Positions 1 to 8,439 of a stretch of DNA of 64,000 nucleotides are shown in pieces. The translations under genes and the position numbers were made by a program. The stretch's first letter is position 1. Every line of letters begins with the position of its first letter. The stretch spans positions 8,061,001 to 8,125,000 of the forward strand of contig NC_015510.1 of NCBI RefSeq assembly GCF_000212735.1. The letters run 5' to 3'. The stretch is from Haliscomenobacter hydrossis DSM 1100 (GTDB lineage Bacteria; Bacteroidota; Bacteroidia; Chitinophagales; Saprospiraceae). Under the pieces are notes generated by a model. It was not told where the DNA came from. It was given only the letters and a program-made list of their open reading frames with translations, and did no database searches.

Positions 1-377
1 AGTTGCGCTTTCCTGATAATCAGTTTGATGTAGTGACTGCGGCTTTTGGGGTACGCAATTTTGAAGATCTGGGCAAAGGGCTATCCGAAATGTACCGCGT
101 GCTCAAACCCGGAGGCAAAATTGTAGTGCTGGAATTCTCTCGACCCAAACTTTTCCCTTTCAAACAAATATTTAATGCCTATTTCAAATACCTGTTGCCA
201 CTAATTGGGCGTTTTACCTCCAATGACCAGCGGGCATATGCGTATTTGTACGAATCGGTGCAGGTATTTCCCGAAGGACAAGAACTCGTGAACATATTTG
301 AGAAAACCGGATTTAAATCTAACCGATGCACAGCATTAACTTTAGGTGTTTGTTCCATTTACGTTGGGTTCAAGTAG
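1..377 (+). CDS. ubiE: Demethylmenaquinone methyltransferase UbiE/MenG, C-terminal part
   Basis: Partial gene; its start lies before the window. The 125 visible residues match the C-terminal half of the SAM-dependent UbiE/MenG family, which methylates demethylmenaquinone in the last step of menaquinone synthesis. Visible hallmarks are the FPDNQFDVVT and AFGVRNF stretches, the VLKPGGKIVVLEFSRP segment after the SAM domain, and the family ending (LTLGVCSIYVGFK). The N-terminal SAM-binding glycine motif is outside the window. It overlaps the next gene by 52 bases in another frame, consistent with co-transcription; ubiE next to porT is a familiar Bacteroidota pairing. Confidence 0.93.
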   Translation, partial: LRFPDNQFDVVTAAFGVRNFEDLGKGLSEMYRVLKPGGKIVVLEFSRPKLFPFKQIFNAYFKYLLPLIGRFTSNDQRAYAYLYESVQVFPEGQELVNIFEKTGFKSNRCTALTLGVCSIYVGFK

Positions 378-1060
378 CAATTGTACTGATATTGGCTGTT
401 GGCAGCCTGAGTGCCCAAAAATACCGGGGCAATCCCAACTTCCTGGACTTCAACCAAAAGCCTTACTACTTCGGCATTACTTTGGGCATCAACTCCTCCA
501 ATTTTAAGCCTTATCGCTCCAAGCAATTCCTGATGAGCGACAGTATTCAAACGGTTGAATCTGTTACCGGGCCGGGCTTCAACCTGGGGATTGTGACCAA
601 CTTGAAAATGGGCGATTATTTCGATTTTCGATTTTTGCCTACCTTATCTTTTGCTGAACGCAACATCAATTACGACAAAGCCAGCCGTTTTCGCAATTTT
701 AGCCGGCGGACGGTGGAGTCGGTTTTTGTCGAAATGCCATTTCAGGTGCGTTACAAATCGGCACCATTCCACGATAAACGGGTGTTTGTCATTGCCGGGG
801 TCAAATATTCTTTTGATGTAGCCAGTGATTCCCGATCCAAACAAGCGGAAACGTTGGTCCGTATTTCTCCCTCGGATTTTCAGTTGGAGTACGGTGCTGG
901 ATTGCAGTTCTTTTTCCCCTTCTTTATCTTTTCCCCCGAGTTGAAAATTTCCCAGGGCATTGGTAATACCCTGATTTACAACCCTGCACTACAAGAATCT
1001 ACGGTGCTCGAAAAATTATTGTCGCGTACCTTCACCATTTCCATTCACTTCGAAGGATAA
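326..1060 (+). CDS. porT: PorT-family outer-membrane beta-barrel protein
   Basis: 244 residues with an N-terminal signal peptide (hydrophobic VAIVLILAVGSLSA, cleavage before QKY), then alternating polar/aromatic strands typical of a small outer-membrane barrel. It ends in an aromatic-rich strand (FTISIHFEG). Family and position directly after ubiE identify PorT, a component needed for type IX secretion and gliding in Bacteroidota. The ATG at 326 lies inside ubiE; it is preferred because it is the only start giving a complete signal peptide. A T9SS cargo protein occurs elsewhere in the window (36472-38970), so the system is probably active. Assignment rests on family resemblance and synteny. 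Confidence 0.85.
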   Translation: MHSINFRCLFHLRWVQVAIVLILAVGSLSAQKYRGNPNFLDFNQKPYYFGITLGINSSNFKPYRSKQFLMSDSIQTVESVTGPGFNLGIVTNLKMGDYFDFRFLPTLSFAERNINYDKASRFRNFSRRTVESVFVEMPFQVRYKSAPFHDKRVFVIAGVKYSFDVASDSRSKQAETLVRISPSDFQLEYGAGLQFFFPFFIFSPELKISQGIGNTLIYNPALQESTVLEKLLSRTFTISIHFEG

Positions 1061-1089
1061 CGGATAAGTCCTGAGTATAGGCAAAAAAA

Positions 1090-1134
1090 TAGTCGGCATT
1101 GGTGCGTTTTGTCACCAATGCCGATTACTTTTTT
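1090..1134 (+). terminator. Rho-independent terminator after porT
   Basis: A perfect 11-bp stem (CGGCATTGGTG at 1094-1104 with CACCAATGCCG at 1113-1123) extends by A-T and G-T pairs to about 1090/1127. It encloses an 8-nt loop and is followed by ACTTTTTT. It lies 30 bases after the porT stop, and the A-tract on its left could let it work in both directions. Confidence 0.8.
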
Positions 1135-1265
1135 CATCCATCCCCTAAATAATGCATTCTATTTTGTGTACTCAAATCTACTTCGAATACATCGTTTGTT
1201 CGATTATTTAAAAAACAATTGAATAAAATGCCGTGTATTTACCCAATTTTATTTCCCTAAAGATG

Positions 1266-1273
1266 TAGATTTG
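1266..1273 (+). promoter_or_regulatory. Possible Bacteroidota -7 element for the transhydrogenase operon
   Basis: TAGATTTG fits the TAnnTTTG -7 consensus of Bacteroidota housekeeping promoters and lies 43 bases before the chosen ATG (1316). No good TTG is seen about 19 bases upstream, so the call is tentative. Confidence 0.35.
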
Positions 1274-1315
1274 CCATCTTTGATCTCAGATCCTAACCTA
1301 ACTCTTTTTAATTCT

Positions 1316-2422
1316 ATGAAAATAGGTGCAATAAAAGAAACTAGGCCAGATGAAAACCGGGTTGCGCTTTCGCCAACTGTATGCAAACAATTGATTAAGA
1401 ACGGATTTGAATGTATCATCGAAAGTGGTGCAGGATTAAATTCTTTCTTTTCCGATGAAGCGTATGTTGAAGCTGGTGCAAACGTAATTTCTTCTGCCGA
1501 CGAAGTTTACCGTACTGCTGATGTGCTCTGTAAAGTAAATCCTCCCAACGAGGAAGAAATTGAAAAACTAAAAGCAGGTTCAGTCCTCATTTCTTTCGTT
1601 TATCATTTGACCAACCAGGCTTTGGTGGAAAAAATCAATGCGCGCAAGGTAAGCTTGTTCAGCATGGATGCCATACCACGGATTTCCCGCGCCCAAACGA
1701 TGGATGCCTTGAGTTCACAAGCCAACCTGGCGGGGTACAAAGCGGTAATCATCGGGGCCAATGAAACGGGAAGAATTTTTCCCATGCTCATGACCGCCGC
1801 CGGGACAATTACTCCGGCCAAAGTGCTGATTTTTGGTGCAGGGGTAGCGGGCTTGCAAGCCATTGGTACTGCCCGACGACTGGGAGCCGTAGTGGAAGTT
1901 ACCGACATTCGCCCCGAAACCAAAGAAGAAGTGGAATCCCTGGGGGGCAAATTCATCTCCTTTGACATGGGCTCCGGGGTCAAAATAGAAGGTGGCTACG
2001 TCAAAGAAGCGGGTGAAGATGTATTGACCCGCCAGCGTGAAATCCTGAAAAAACACCTGGCCACGGCGGACATCGTCGTGACCACGGCACAAGTTCCGGG
2101 CCGCAAAGCCCCCGTTTTGGTGACCGAAGACATGGTCAAAGTCATGAAACTGGGTAGTGTCATCGTTGACATGGCCGTGGAACAAGGGGGCAATTGTGCA
2201 CTCAGCGAAGTCGGTAAAGCCGTCATCAAGCACGGGGTGAAAATTGTCGGCTATACCAATCTGCCTTCCATGCTGGCCCCCAATGCCAGCGATAGTTATG
2301 CCAAAAACATCTTTGCTTTTGTGACCCATTTAGCCAGCAACGAAGGCTTCAAATGGGACATGAATGACGAAATTACGGCAGGTACCCTCATTTGCCGCGA
2401 TGGTCAAATTTTAAAACCTTAA
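1316..2422 (+). CDS. pntA: NAD(P) transhydrogenase subunit alpha, part 1 (PntAA type)
   Basis: 368 residues of the alanine dehydrogenase/PNT family: the soluble NAD(H)-binding domain I of proton-translocating transhydrogenase, which exchanges hydride between NADH and NADP coupled to proton movement. The N-terminus MKIGAIKET and the RVALSP segment are typical. The Rossmann glycine motif is visible as VLIFGAGVAGLQAIGTARR. The frame is open upstream to a TTG at 1271, but the ATG at 1316 matches the family N-terminus. It is followed by the two membrane subunits (gaps of 18 and 6 bases), giving the three-gene arrangement found in many bacteria instead of the two-gene E. coli form. Confidence 0.93.
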   Translation: MKIGAIKETRPDENRVALSPTVCKQLIKNGFECIIESGAGLNSFFSDEAYVEAGANVISSADEVYRTADVLCKVNPPNEEEIEKLKAGSVLISFVYHLTNQALVEKINARKVSLFSMDAIPRISRAQTMDALSSQANLAGYKAVIIGANETGRIFPMLMTAAGTITPAKVLIFGAGVAGLQAIGTARRLGAVVEVTDIRPETKEEVESLGGKFISFDMGSGVKIEGGYVKEAGEDVLTRQREILKKHLATADIVVTTAQVPGRKAPVLVTEDMVKVMKLGSVIVDMAVEQGGNCALSEVGKAVIKHGVKIVGYTNLPSMLAPNASDSYAKNIFAFVTHLASNEGFKWDMNDEITAGTLICRDGQILKP

Positions 2423-2440
2423 GCACAAGTCCTAACCAAT

Positions 2441-2743
2441 ATGGAATCTATCTTCCACTTCATCTCTATCAATCAACTGATGATCTATTTGGTCGTCTTG
2501 ATGATTTTCGTCGGCATCGAACTTATTGAAAAAGTTCCCTCCGTGCTACATACTCCCCTGATGAGCGGAGCCAACGCCATTCATGGCGTCATCATCATTG
2601 GCTCAATCATCGTCATGGGCCAGGCAGAAAACATCTTTGCCACCATTCTGGGCTTCATCGCCGTTTGTTTGGGTACCCTCAATGTGGTAGGTGGTTTTGT
2701 AGTGACCGACCGCATGTTGGAAATGTTCAAAAAGAAAAAATAA
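2441..2743 (+). CDS. NAD(P) transhydrogenase subunit alpha, part 2 (membrane PntAB type)
   Basis: 100 residues with about three hydrophobic helices (around 12-30, 45-65 and 68-90) and a lysine-rich C-terminus (MFKKKK). Size, hydropathy and position between the NAD-binding subunit and PntB identify the small membrane subunit that, with PntB, forms the proton channel. The stretch AIHGVIIIGSIIVMG is characteristic. It is a separate gene here, whereas E. coli PntA carries it as a C-terminal extension. Confidence 0.9.
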   Translation: MESIFHFISINQLMIYLVVLMIFVGIELIEKVPSVLHTPLMSGANAIHGVIIIGSIIVMGQAENIFATILGFIAVCLGTLNVVGGFVVTDRMLEMFKKKK

Positions 2744-2749
2744 GCAGCC

Positions 2750-4147
2750 GTGAAGATTTCTATCCTCGATTTTATCTATATCCTTTCTGCCTTCAGCTTT
2801 GTCTTCGGGATCAAGCTGTTGGGCAAACCCAGTACGGCTCGCCGAGGTAATCTCATCGCTGCCGCTGGTATGACTGCCTCTATTTTGGGTACCATTTTTC
2901 TGAACGAAAGTGTGTTGCCTAAAAACTACCCCTGGATTTTTGGCGCACTGATCCTCGGTACCATTGTAGGCACCTTGATGGCCAAGCGGGTACAGATGAC
3001 CCAGATGCCCCAGATGGTATCGTTTTTTAACGGGATGGGTGGGGCTTGTGCCGCGTTGATTTCTATTGTCGAGTACAACCACTTTTTGCTCCATCCCGAA
3101 TCAGGTGATGGCGCCCGAGTGGTCATCCTTTTGCTGGGGCTGATCATTGGTACGGTTTCTTTTTCCGGCTCGATGATTGCTTATGGCAAGTTGGAAGAAA
3201 AAATCAAAGACTTTCACTTACCTGCGCAACAAGTGATAAACATGGTGGTACTGTTGGCCATCATTGGCTTGGTGGTGGGTATGTCCATGGGGTACATTAC
3301 ACATCCGGGGGCTATTTACCTTATTCTGGGTCTTAGTGTCATTTATGGTTTGTTGTTTGTATTTCCGATTGGGGGAGCCGACATGCCGGTGGTGATTTCC
3401 TTATTGAATTCATTTACGGGCGTGGCCACGGCCTTTGGCGGCTTTTTGTACGACAATAAAGTGATGCTTTTTGGCGGTATTTTGGTAGGTTCTGCGGGTA
3501 CACTGCTCACCGTAATGATGTGCAGAGCCATGAATCGTTCGCTCACCAATGTACTCCTGGGGAACTTTGGTGGCGGTGCTACTGCCAATGGAGCAGCCAA
3601 ATCGGTTACGGGCTCGATCAAAGAAGTGACCGCCTCGGATGCGGCTGTGTTGATGAAATACAGTAAAAGAGTCATCGTAGTACCTGGCTATGGTTTGGCT
3701 GTAGCTCAGGCGCAACACGTTTGCCATGAATTGGAAACTTGCCTGGAAGCGGAAGGGGTAGAGGTGAAGTACGCCATTCACCCCGTTGCTGGACGGATGC
3801 CGGGGCACATGAATATCCTGTTGGCAGAAAGTAATGTGGACTATGACAAGTTGGTGGAAATGGAGAGCATCAATCCAGAGTTCAAAATGACCGATGTGGT
3901 ACTCGTAGTCGGTGCCAACGACGTGGTGAACCCTGCGGCCAAAACCGACCCTGCTTCGCCGATTTACGGCATGCCTATTCTGGATGTTGAAGATGCAGCC
4001 AATGTGATCGTGATGAAACGCAGCATGCGCTCAGGATATGCAGGGATTGAAAATGAACTGTTTTATTCCCCAAAAACGCGGATGCTCTTTGGTGATGCCA
4101 AAAAAATGATGACCGAATTGGTCAATGAGTTAAAGGCCTCAGCATAA
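2750..4147 (+). CDS. pntB: NAD(P) transhydrogenase subunit beta (PntB)
   Basis: 465 residues. Roughly residues 1-260 form many membrane helices (for example ILDFIYILSAFSFVFGIKL and the segment around 230-255). The C-terminal 180 residues are the NADP(H)-binding domain III, with VVPGYGLAVAQAQ, HPVAGRMPGHMN and VLVVGANDVVNPAA motifs. GTG at 2750 is used as start, 6 bases after the previous stop. The product supplies NADPH from the proton gradient or runs in reverse. Length and motifs are normal for the family. Confidence 0.95.
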   Translation: MKISILDFIYILSAFSFVFGIKLLGKPSTARRGNLIAAAGMTASILGTIFLNESVLPKNYPWIFGALILGTIVGTLMAKRVQMTQMPQMVSFFNGMGGACAALISIVEYNHFLLHPESGDGARVVILLLGLIIGTVSFSGSMIAYGKLEEKIKDFHLPAQQVINMVVLLAIIGLVVGMSMGYITHPGAIYLILGLSVIYGLLFVFPIGGADMPVVISLLNSFTGVATAFGGFLYDNKVMLFGGILVGSAGTLLTVMMCRAMNRSLTNVLLGNFGGGATANGAAKSVTGSIKEVTASDAAVLMKYSKRVIVVPGYGLAVAQAQHVCHELETCLEAEGVEVKYAIHPVAGRMPGHMNILLAESNVDYDKLVEMESINPEFKMTDVVLVVGANDVVNPAAKTDPASPIYGMPILDVEDAANVIVMKRSMRSGYAGIENELFYSPKTRMLFGDAKKMMTELVNELKASA

Positions 4148-4155
4148 TATTTTTG

Positions 4156-4251
4156 TTTCACGCAGATTTTACACAGATTTGCTCACAGATTTCACACAGA
4201 ATTTTCTGCGTAAAATCTGCGGTAAAAATCTGTGTAAAATCTGCGCGAAAT
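4156..4251. repeat. Family A palindrome (CACAGATT words)
   Basis: An imperfect hairpin of about 35 bp per arm. The left arm has CACGCAGATTTTACACAGAT and the right arm its near complement AAATCTGTGTAAAATCTGCG. It lies between convergent pntB (+) and the cytochrome gene (-), so it may act as a two-way transcription stop. Related copies are at 5114-5189, 45901-45983 and 55211-57215 (the last split by an intron). Confidence 0.75.
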
Positions 4252-4258
4252 AAAGAGC

Positions 4259-5077
4259 TTACTCTTGTGGTTTTTTGCCCTGCATGGCCACCAAATATGT
4301 ATAAATCTCCTCAAATTCCTTCTTCGGAAGATCTGGCAGGCCGGGCATTTTGGCGCTATAGCGGTACGATTGCGGATTGCGCAAAAAGTTCCAAATGTCC
4401 TCTTTTTCCCAGTATGTAGTGATGCTTTTGGGGTAATTGAATTCCGGCCCCATCACTCCGCCCACCATGTTGATGGAATGGCATTTCATACAATGGAGTT
4501 GATACAGTGTAAAACCTTTTTGGGCAGCTTTGTTGTGCATAGGATACGCGTCGGCAAAGTCGTAAATGAAAGAAGCAATACGGATTTCGGCCACGCCATA
4601 TGGCCAGGCAAAGGTTTCGTCCGTTTTGCCGATGCCTTGCCATACCAGGTAATAAGGCCGAAATTTATTGGCCAGTGAATCGGCCCAATCCTTTCCTTCG
4701 GGTTGATCCAGGTCTTGTACCGCCAGATAACCTTCGTGTTCCATCACTTTACTCAAGTTCATGTTGGGGGCATATCCATCGATACAGGTGAAGGTGATGC
4801 GCAGGTTACTGGTGTCTTTGACTTGCGCCAGTAATGGCTTAAGGATGGCCGCCAGGGGATAGGCTTTGAAGCGTTTTTTTTGCTTAAAAAAATGGTCGTA
4901 TGTGATGGTGATGAGGGTGTCTTTGGGGAATTTTCCTTCCTGAAGCAAATTTTCCAGGTCTATTTCCAGGGGGGTAAAATCGGCATTGACCAGGGTGTCT
5001 TCATCCGGCTTTGGGGCTGGAGAATTACAAGCTGCTAACAGGGCTATCAGGCTGTAGAAGAGCATAGTAGTGCGCAT
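4259..5077 (-). CDS. Cytochrome c lipoprotein with a small molybdopterin-domain-like region
   Basis: 272 residues. A lipoprotein signal (LIALLAAC, lipobox Cys at about residue 17) places it on a membrane surface. The central part (YPLAAILKPLL, TFTCIDGY) resembles the fold of oxidoreductase molybdopterin-binding domains but is short, and cofactor binding cannot be claimed. A class I cytochrome c domain follows, with heme motif CMKCH at about 196-200 and a probable Met ligand in SAKMPGL. ATG at 5077 is chosen over an upstream in-frame start because it leads straight into the signal sequence. It probably carries electrons in the periplasm; the partner is unknown. Confidence 0.75.
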   Translation of the reverse strand: MRTTMLFYSLIALLAACNSPAPKPDEDTLVNADFTPLEIDLENLLQEGKFPKDTLITITYDHFFKQKKRFKAYPLAAILKPLLAQVKDTSNLRITFTCIDGYAPNMNLSKVMEHEGYLAVQDLDQPEGKDWADSLANKFRPYYLVWQGIGKTDETFAWPYGVAEIRIASFIYDFADAYPMHNKAAQKGFTLYQLHCMKCHSINMVGGVMGPEFNYPKSITTYWEKEDIWNFLRNPQSYRYSAKMPGLPDLPKKEFEEIYTYLVAMQGKKPQE

Positions 5078-5113
5078 GATTTCGGGCTTTAATGGGTCTA
5101 TACAAGTCGTTTT

Positions 5114-5189
5114 TTCACCACGGATTCCACAGATTAACACAGATTTTTGTGCATTTTAATCTGTGTAAATCCGTGTAATCTGTGGTGAA
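5114..5189. repeat. Family A palindrome (CACAGATT words)
   Basis: Left arm TTCACCACGGATTCCACAGA continues as TTAACACAGATTT and folds onto a right arm that ends TGTGGTGAA at 5189. The stem is about 32 bp with a few mismatches. It ends one base before the stop of the cystathionine beta-synthase gene (5191) and lies 37 bases upstream of the cytochrome start, so it probably separates two same-strand transcripts. Confidence 0.8.
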
Positions 5190-5190
5190 T

Positions 5191-6549
5191 TTAAACCGTC
5201 TGAATAATATCGTACTGTGTGATGATGTGGTACACCCCCGCTTTATCCCTCGCCAAAACCGCCGGAATTTGTTTGCTGATGTAATTCCGCAATTGGCTAA
5301 ACGGCAAATACTCATCGACTATGGGTAAGGCTTCTACCATGATATCGGCCACGGGGCGTTCGGCATTGCGCAATGGGTTTTCCAGCAAAAAGTTGAGCAC
5401 CACATTTTCAGAAATTGAGCCAACAATAGCTTCGTTATGCACTACAGGGACCTGCGAAATATCGTGACTTTTCATCAAATCGAAGGCCTGGCGTACCGTA
5501 TCCTCTTTTTGAACCGTATAAAACGACGTGTCTTGCTTACGGGCAATGATGTCTTTGACCCGCAACTCGGTATCCAAAAAGCCCCGTTCACGCATCCAAT
5601 CGTCGTTGTAAATTTTGCCGACGTAGCGACTTCCGTGGTCGTGAATCACCACCACAACGATGTCATCGGCGGTCAATTGATCCTTCAGTTGCAATAAGCC
5701 AGCCAGCGCAGAACCGGCAGAATACCCCAGCATAATGCCTTCCTCCCGCGCCAGGCGGCGGGCCATCAAGGCACCATCTTTATCGCTCACTTTTTCCAGG
5801 TGGTCGATGATGTCAAAATCGATGTTTTTCGGAATGATGTCTTCTCCAATGCCCTCGGTGATGTAGGGGTAAATCTCTTTTTCGTCAAATTGGCGGGTTT
5901 CATGGAATTTTTTCAACACGGAACCGTAAGTGTCAATGCCCCAAATTTTGACCTCCGGGTTTTGCTCTTTCAAATAGCGACCCGTACCCGAAATGGTTCC
6001 TCCGGTACCTACTCCGGTGATCATGTGGGTGATTTTACCATCGGTTTGTCGCCAAATTTCCGGCCCGGTACTTTCATAATGCGCTTGCCGGTTAGAGAGG
6101 TTGTCGTACTGATTGCACCAATAGCTATTGGGAATTTCCTTGCTCAGGCGGGAAGCTACGGAATAGTAGGAGCGCGGGTCGTCGGATTCCACATTGGTTG
6201 GACAAACGATGACCTCGGCGCCGATGGCCCGCAGGAGGTCCATTTTTTCTTTGGATTGTTTATCGGTCGTGGTGAAAATACATTTGTAGCCTTTCACCGC
6301 AGCGGTGATGGCCAGACCCATTCCGGTGTTGCCGGAAGTGCATTCAATGATGGTTCCTCCTGGACGTAAGTCTCCCCGCGCTTCGGCATCCAGTACCATT
6401 TTGAGCGCCATCCGGTCTTTGATGGAGTGGCCGGGGTTGAACGTTTCTACTTTCATCAATACCAATGCGGGTACCTCGGCCACAACTTTATGGAGTTGAA
6501 CCATGGGCGTATTGCCGATGGTGGAGAGAATGTTTTGGTGGTAATCCAT
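5191..6549 (-). CDS. Cystathionine beta-synthase (PLP domain plus CBS pair)
   Basis: 452 residues. Residues 1-320 are a fold type II PLP enzyme: SIKDR contains the PLP-binding Lys, TSGNTG is the substrate-binding loop and GTGGTISG the phosphate-binding loop. Residues about 335-452 form two CBS modules (DTSFYTVQKEDTVRQAFDL onwards), a regulatory domain. Together these indicate cystathionine beta-synthase, joining serine (or acetylserine) and homocysteine in transsulfuration; cysteine synthase activity is the alternative. There is no heme-binding N-terminal extension, unlike the human enzyme. It is flanked by hairpin repeats on both sides and appears monocistronic. Confidence 0.9.
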   Translation of the reverse strand: MDYHQNILSTIGNTPMVQLHKVVAEVPALVLMKVETFNPGHSIKDRMALKMVLDAEARGDLRPGGTIIECTSGNTGMGLAITAAVKGYKCIFTTTDKQSKEKMDLLRAIGAEVIVCPTNVESDDPRSYYSVASRLSKEIPNSYWCNQYDNLSNRQAHYESTGPEIWRQTDGKITHMITGVGTGGTISGTGRYLKEQNPEVKIWGIDTYGSVLKKFHETRQFDEKEIYPYITEGIGEDIIPKNIDFDIIDHLEKVSDKDGALMARRLAREEGIMLGYSAGSALAGLLQLKDQLTADDIVVVVIHDHGSRYVGKIYNDDWMRERGFLDTELRVKDIIARKQDTSFYTVQKEDTVRQAFDLMKSHDISQVPVVHNEAIVGSISENVVLNFLLENPLRNAERPVADIMVEALPIVDEYLPFSQLRNYISKQIPAVLARDKAGVYHIITQYDIIQTV

Positions 6550-6555
6550 AGGAAA

Positions 6556-6646
6556 GAGGGTTCGAGGGTTCGGGAGTTCGAGGGTTCGACGTTTGGGGAA
6601 CGCTGCTGAACCCTCAAACTCCCGAACCTTCGAACCTTCGAACCCT
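6556..6646. repeat. Family B palindrome (CGAACCC words)
   Basis: Left arm runs of AGGGTTCG and GGGAGTTCG pair with right arm runs of CGAACCT and CGAACCCT, making a long imperfect hairpin. It fills the gap between the LysM gene stop (6645) and the cystathionine beta-synthase start (6549). Related arrays are at 24234-24346 and 41218-41283. Confidence 0.75.
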
Positions 6647-7493
6647 ATTTGTAATATTTTATTTTCACAAAAAAGTTAGCATCCTTTGCGCCCAGCAATT
6701 TTGCGGTGTTTGGCGAAAGGATCACCACCACGTTGGTGGAGTACGCAGTAGCGGGTATTTTGCCCAATACTTCTGCATAAACGGTTCTTTTGGTAACGGG
6801 GTTGTGTATTTCGAGGATAGAATTTATCGGCGCTTTATCGTGCAGCGCATAATAGTTGCGTGCTGCGGGTGCTTCCTTTTGCCAAACGGCGATGCCCTGG
6901 TGTTTGAATTCCTTCTTTTTGGGGTTTTTGGAGTAGGTTTCAAAATGTTGTTTGAGGTCGGCGGCTTTTTGTAGTGAAGGGGGTAGGGGCTGGGTTGTTT
7001 GCCAGTCAGCAGGTACTCCTTGCGGATTCATCCAACCAATATGGATGAGTTGACCCGGTTGTAGCGCCCCACTTTTCAGATTCGCCCGGGCTTTGATGGT
7101 ATCTTCGGGCATGCGGAAATACACCTTGCTCAAACGAAACAGATTGTCCCCTTTTTTGACCCGATAATACACGGGCGTATAGAGCCTGGGGTTAAATTTT
7201 GCCTCGCGGTAACGAATGATGGCGCGATTGGGAATCGGTATTTTGATGCGCTGTTTGGGGCTTACTGCGTCAAAATTGAGACTCGGATTGAGGTAGCGCA
7301 GGGCATCCATTTTTAGTCCGTAAAACCTGGCGAGTGAAAAAATGGTCTGTCCCTTTTCAATTTTGTGCTCGAAGATTTTTGCATCATTGGCACCAACGCT
7401 CAGAATAATGGTATCACGTGGAGTCAAATAGCGCAAACTGTCGCCGGTTGCAAAAACATAACCGGGCAACAAGAGAAATAGTATTTTCCACAT
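6645..7493 (-). CDS. Secreted protein with two LysM domains and an RlpA-like C-terminus
   Basis: 282 residues. A signal peptide (KILFLLLPGYVFA) is followed by two LysM peptidoglycan-binding modules. The first is at about 43-88 (IEKGQTIFSLARFYGLKMDA) and the second at about 110-155 (YRVKKGDNLFRLSKVYF). The last 90 residues (GIAVWQKE, ALHDKAPINS, VVILSPNTAKLLGA) look like a double-psi beta-barrel of the RlpA type, though the usual catalytic Asp is not obvious. It probably binds cell-wall glycan in the periplasm. It is divergent from kdsB with a 78-base gap. Confidence 0.75.
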   Translation of the reverse strand: MWKILFLLLPGYVFATGDSLRYLTPRDTIILSVGANDAKIFEHKIEKGQTIFSLARFYGLKMDALRYLNPSLNFDAVSPKQRIKIPIPNRAIIRYREAKFNPRLYTPVYYRVKKGDNLFRLSKVYFRMPEDTIKARANLKSGALQPGQLIHIGWMNPQGVPADWQTTQPLPPSLQKAADLKQHFETYSKNPKKKEFKHQGIAVWQKEAPAARNYYALHDKAPINSILEIHNPVTKRTVYAEVLGKIPATAYSTNVVVILSPNTAKLLGAKDANFFVKIKYYK

Positions 7494-7571
7494 AGTTTTC
7501 AGTATGTTTGGAGTTTAATACGTTTTAGTACAGATTCACTTATTGTCGGGCTTTTAACCCACAGCAAATTT

Positions 7572-8312
7572 ATGAAAACTCTTGGTATTATCCCTGCGCG
7601 TTATGCTTCTACCCGTTTTCCCGGCAAGCCTTTGGCAGACTTGAATGGCAAGTCGCTGATTCAACGGGTCTACGAAAGGGTAGCCGCAGCGCCGGCATTG
7701 GATGACGTGATGGTGGCCACTGACGATCAGCGGATTTACGACCATGTCCTGTCTTTTGGTGGTAAAGTCCAGATGACCAGTGCCGAGCACCAAAGTGGTA
7801 CGGATCGTTGCGCAGAAATTTCCCGGAATTTCCCGGATTTTGAAGTGGTACTGAACGTTCAGGGGGATGAGCCTTTTTTGGCTTATGAACAAATTGAACG
7901 GGTGGCCAACCCGCTGCGCCGAGGTCTGGCCCAGATTGCTACCTTGGCCATGCCCATTGCGGATGCTGCAGACCTGTTTAATCCCAATGTGGTTAAGGTG
8001 GTCTTCAATGCCCAAAAGCTGGCCATGTATTTTAGCCGCAGCACCATTCCACACCTGCGCGGACTTCCTGAGGCAGATTGGTTGGCCCAGGGCTGTCATT
8101 ACCGGCACATTGGTTTGTACGGGTATTTGCGGTCAACACTACTGGAAATCGCTCCTTTGCCCTTGGCGGATTTGGAGCGTTTTGAAGCATTGGAACAGTT
8201 GCGCTGGTTGTACCACGGCAAATCCGTTTACGTAGAACTCACCGATCAGGCCATTATTGGGGTGGATACACCCGAAGATTTGGAGAAAGCACGCACCTTT
8301 TTGGACACTTAA
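7572..8312 (+). CDS. kdsB: 3-deoxy-manno-octulosonate cytidylyltransferase (CMP-Kdo synthetase)
   Basis: 246 residues, the normal length. It activates Kdo with CTP for lipopolysaccharide inner-core synthesis. Visible motifs are the nucleotide-binding IIPARYASTRFPGKPL, the MTSAEHQSGTDRCAE loop, the VLNVQGDEPF metal-binding Asp region, and the C-terminal GVDTPEDLEKAR. The organism therefore makes Kdo-containing LPS. The gene appears monocistronic. Confidence 0.96.
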   Translation: MKTLGIIPARYASTRFPGKPLADLNGKSLIQRVYERVAAAPALDDVMVATDDQRIYDHVLSFGGKVQMTSAEHQSGTDRCAEISRNFPDFEVVLNVQGDEPFLAYEQIERVANPLRRGLAQIATLAMPIADAADLFNPNVVKVVFNAQKLAMYFSRSTIPHLRGLPEADWLAQGCHYRHIGLYGYLRSTLLEIAPLPLADLERFEALEQLRWLYHGKSVYVELTDQAIIGVDTPEDLEKARTFLDT

Positions 8313-8363
8313 ACTGTTATACAAGTACAATTGTCATTCTAAAGTTAATTCAAGGTTAATTAT

Positions 8364-8393
8364 TTGTAAACTCAATGTAAATTCGTATCTTTG
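8364..8393 (+). promoter_or_regulatory. Bacteroidota-type promoter for the DUF2252 gene
   Basis: TTG at 8364-8366, then exactly 19 bases, then TATCTTTG at 8386-8393. This is a full match to the Bacteroidota -33/-7 pattern (TTG-N19-TAnnTTTG). The start codon is at 8440, giving a leader of about 40 nt. Confidence 0.7.
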
Positions 8394-8439
8394 TAGTTCG
8401 GGATAACAAACTAATCTTTCGACACCCGGATGTTACGAA

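Noticed and set aside
4153-4419. 88-codon plus-strand ORF after pntB
   Set aside because: It reads through the family A hairpin and then antisense to the cytochrome gene.
7503-7510. TATGTTTG as a promoter for kdsB
   Set aside because: It fits the -7 pattern but has no TTG near -33 and could be chance in an AT-rich gap.
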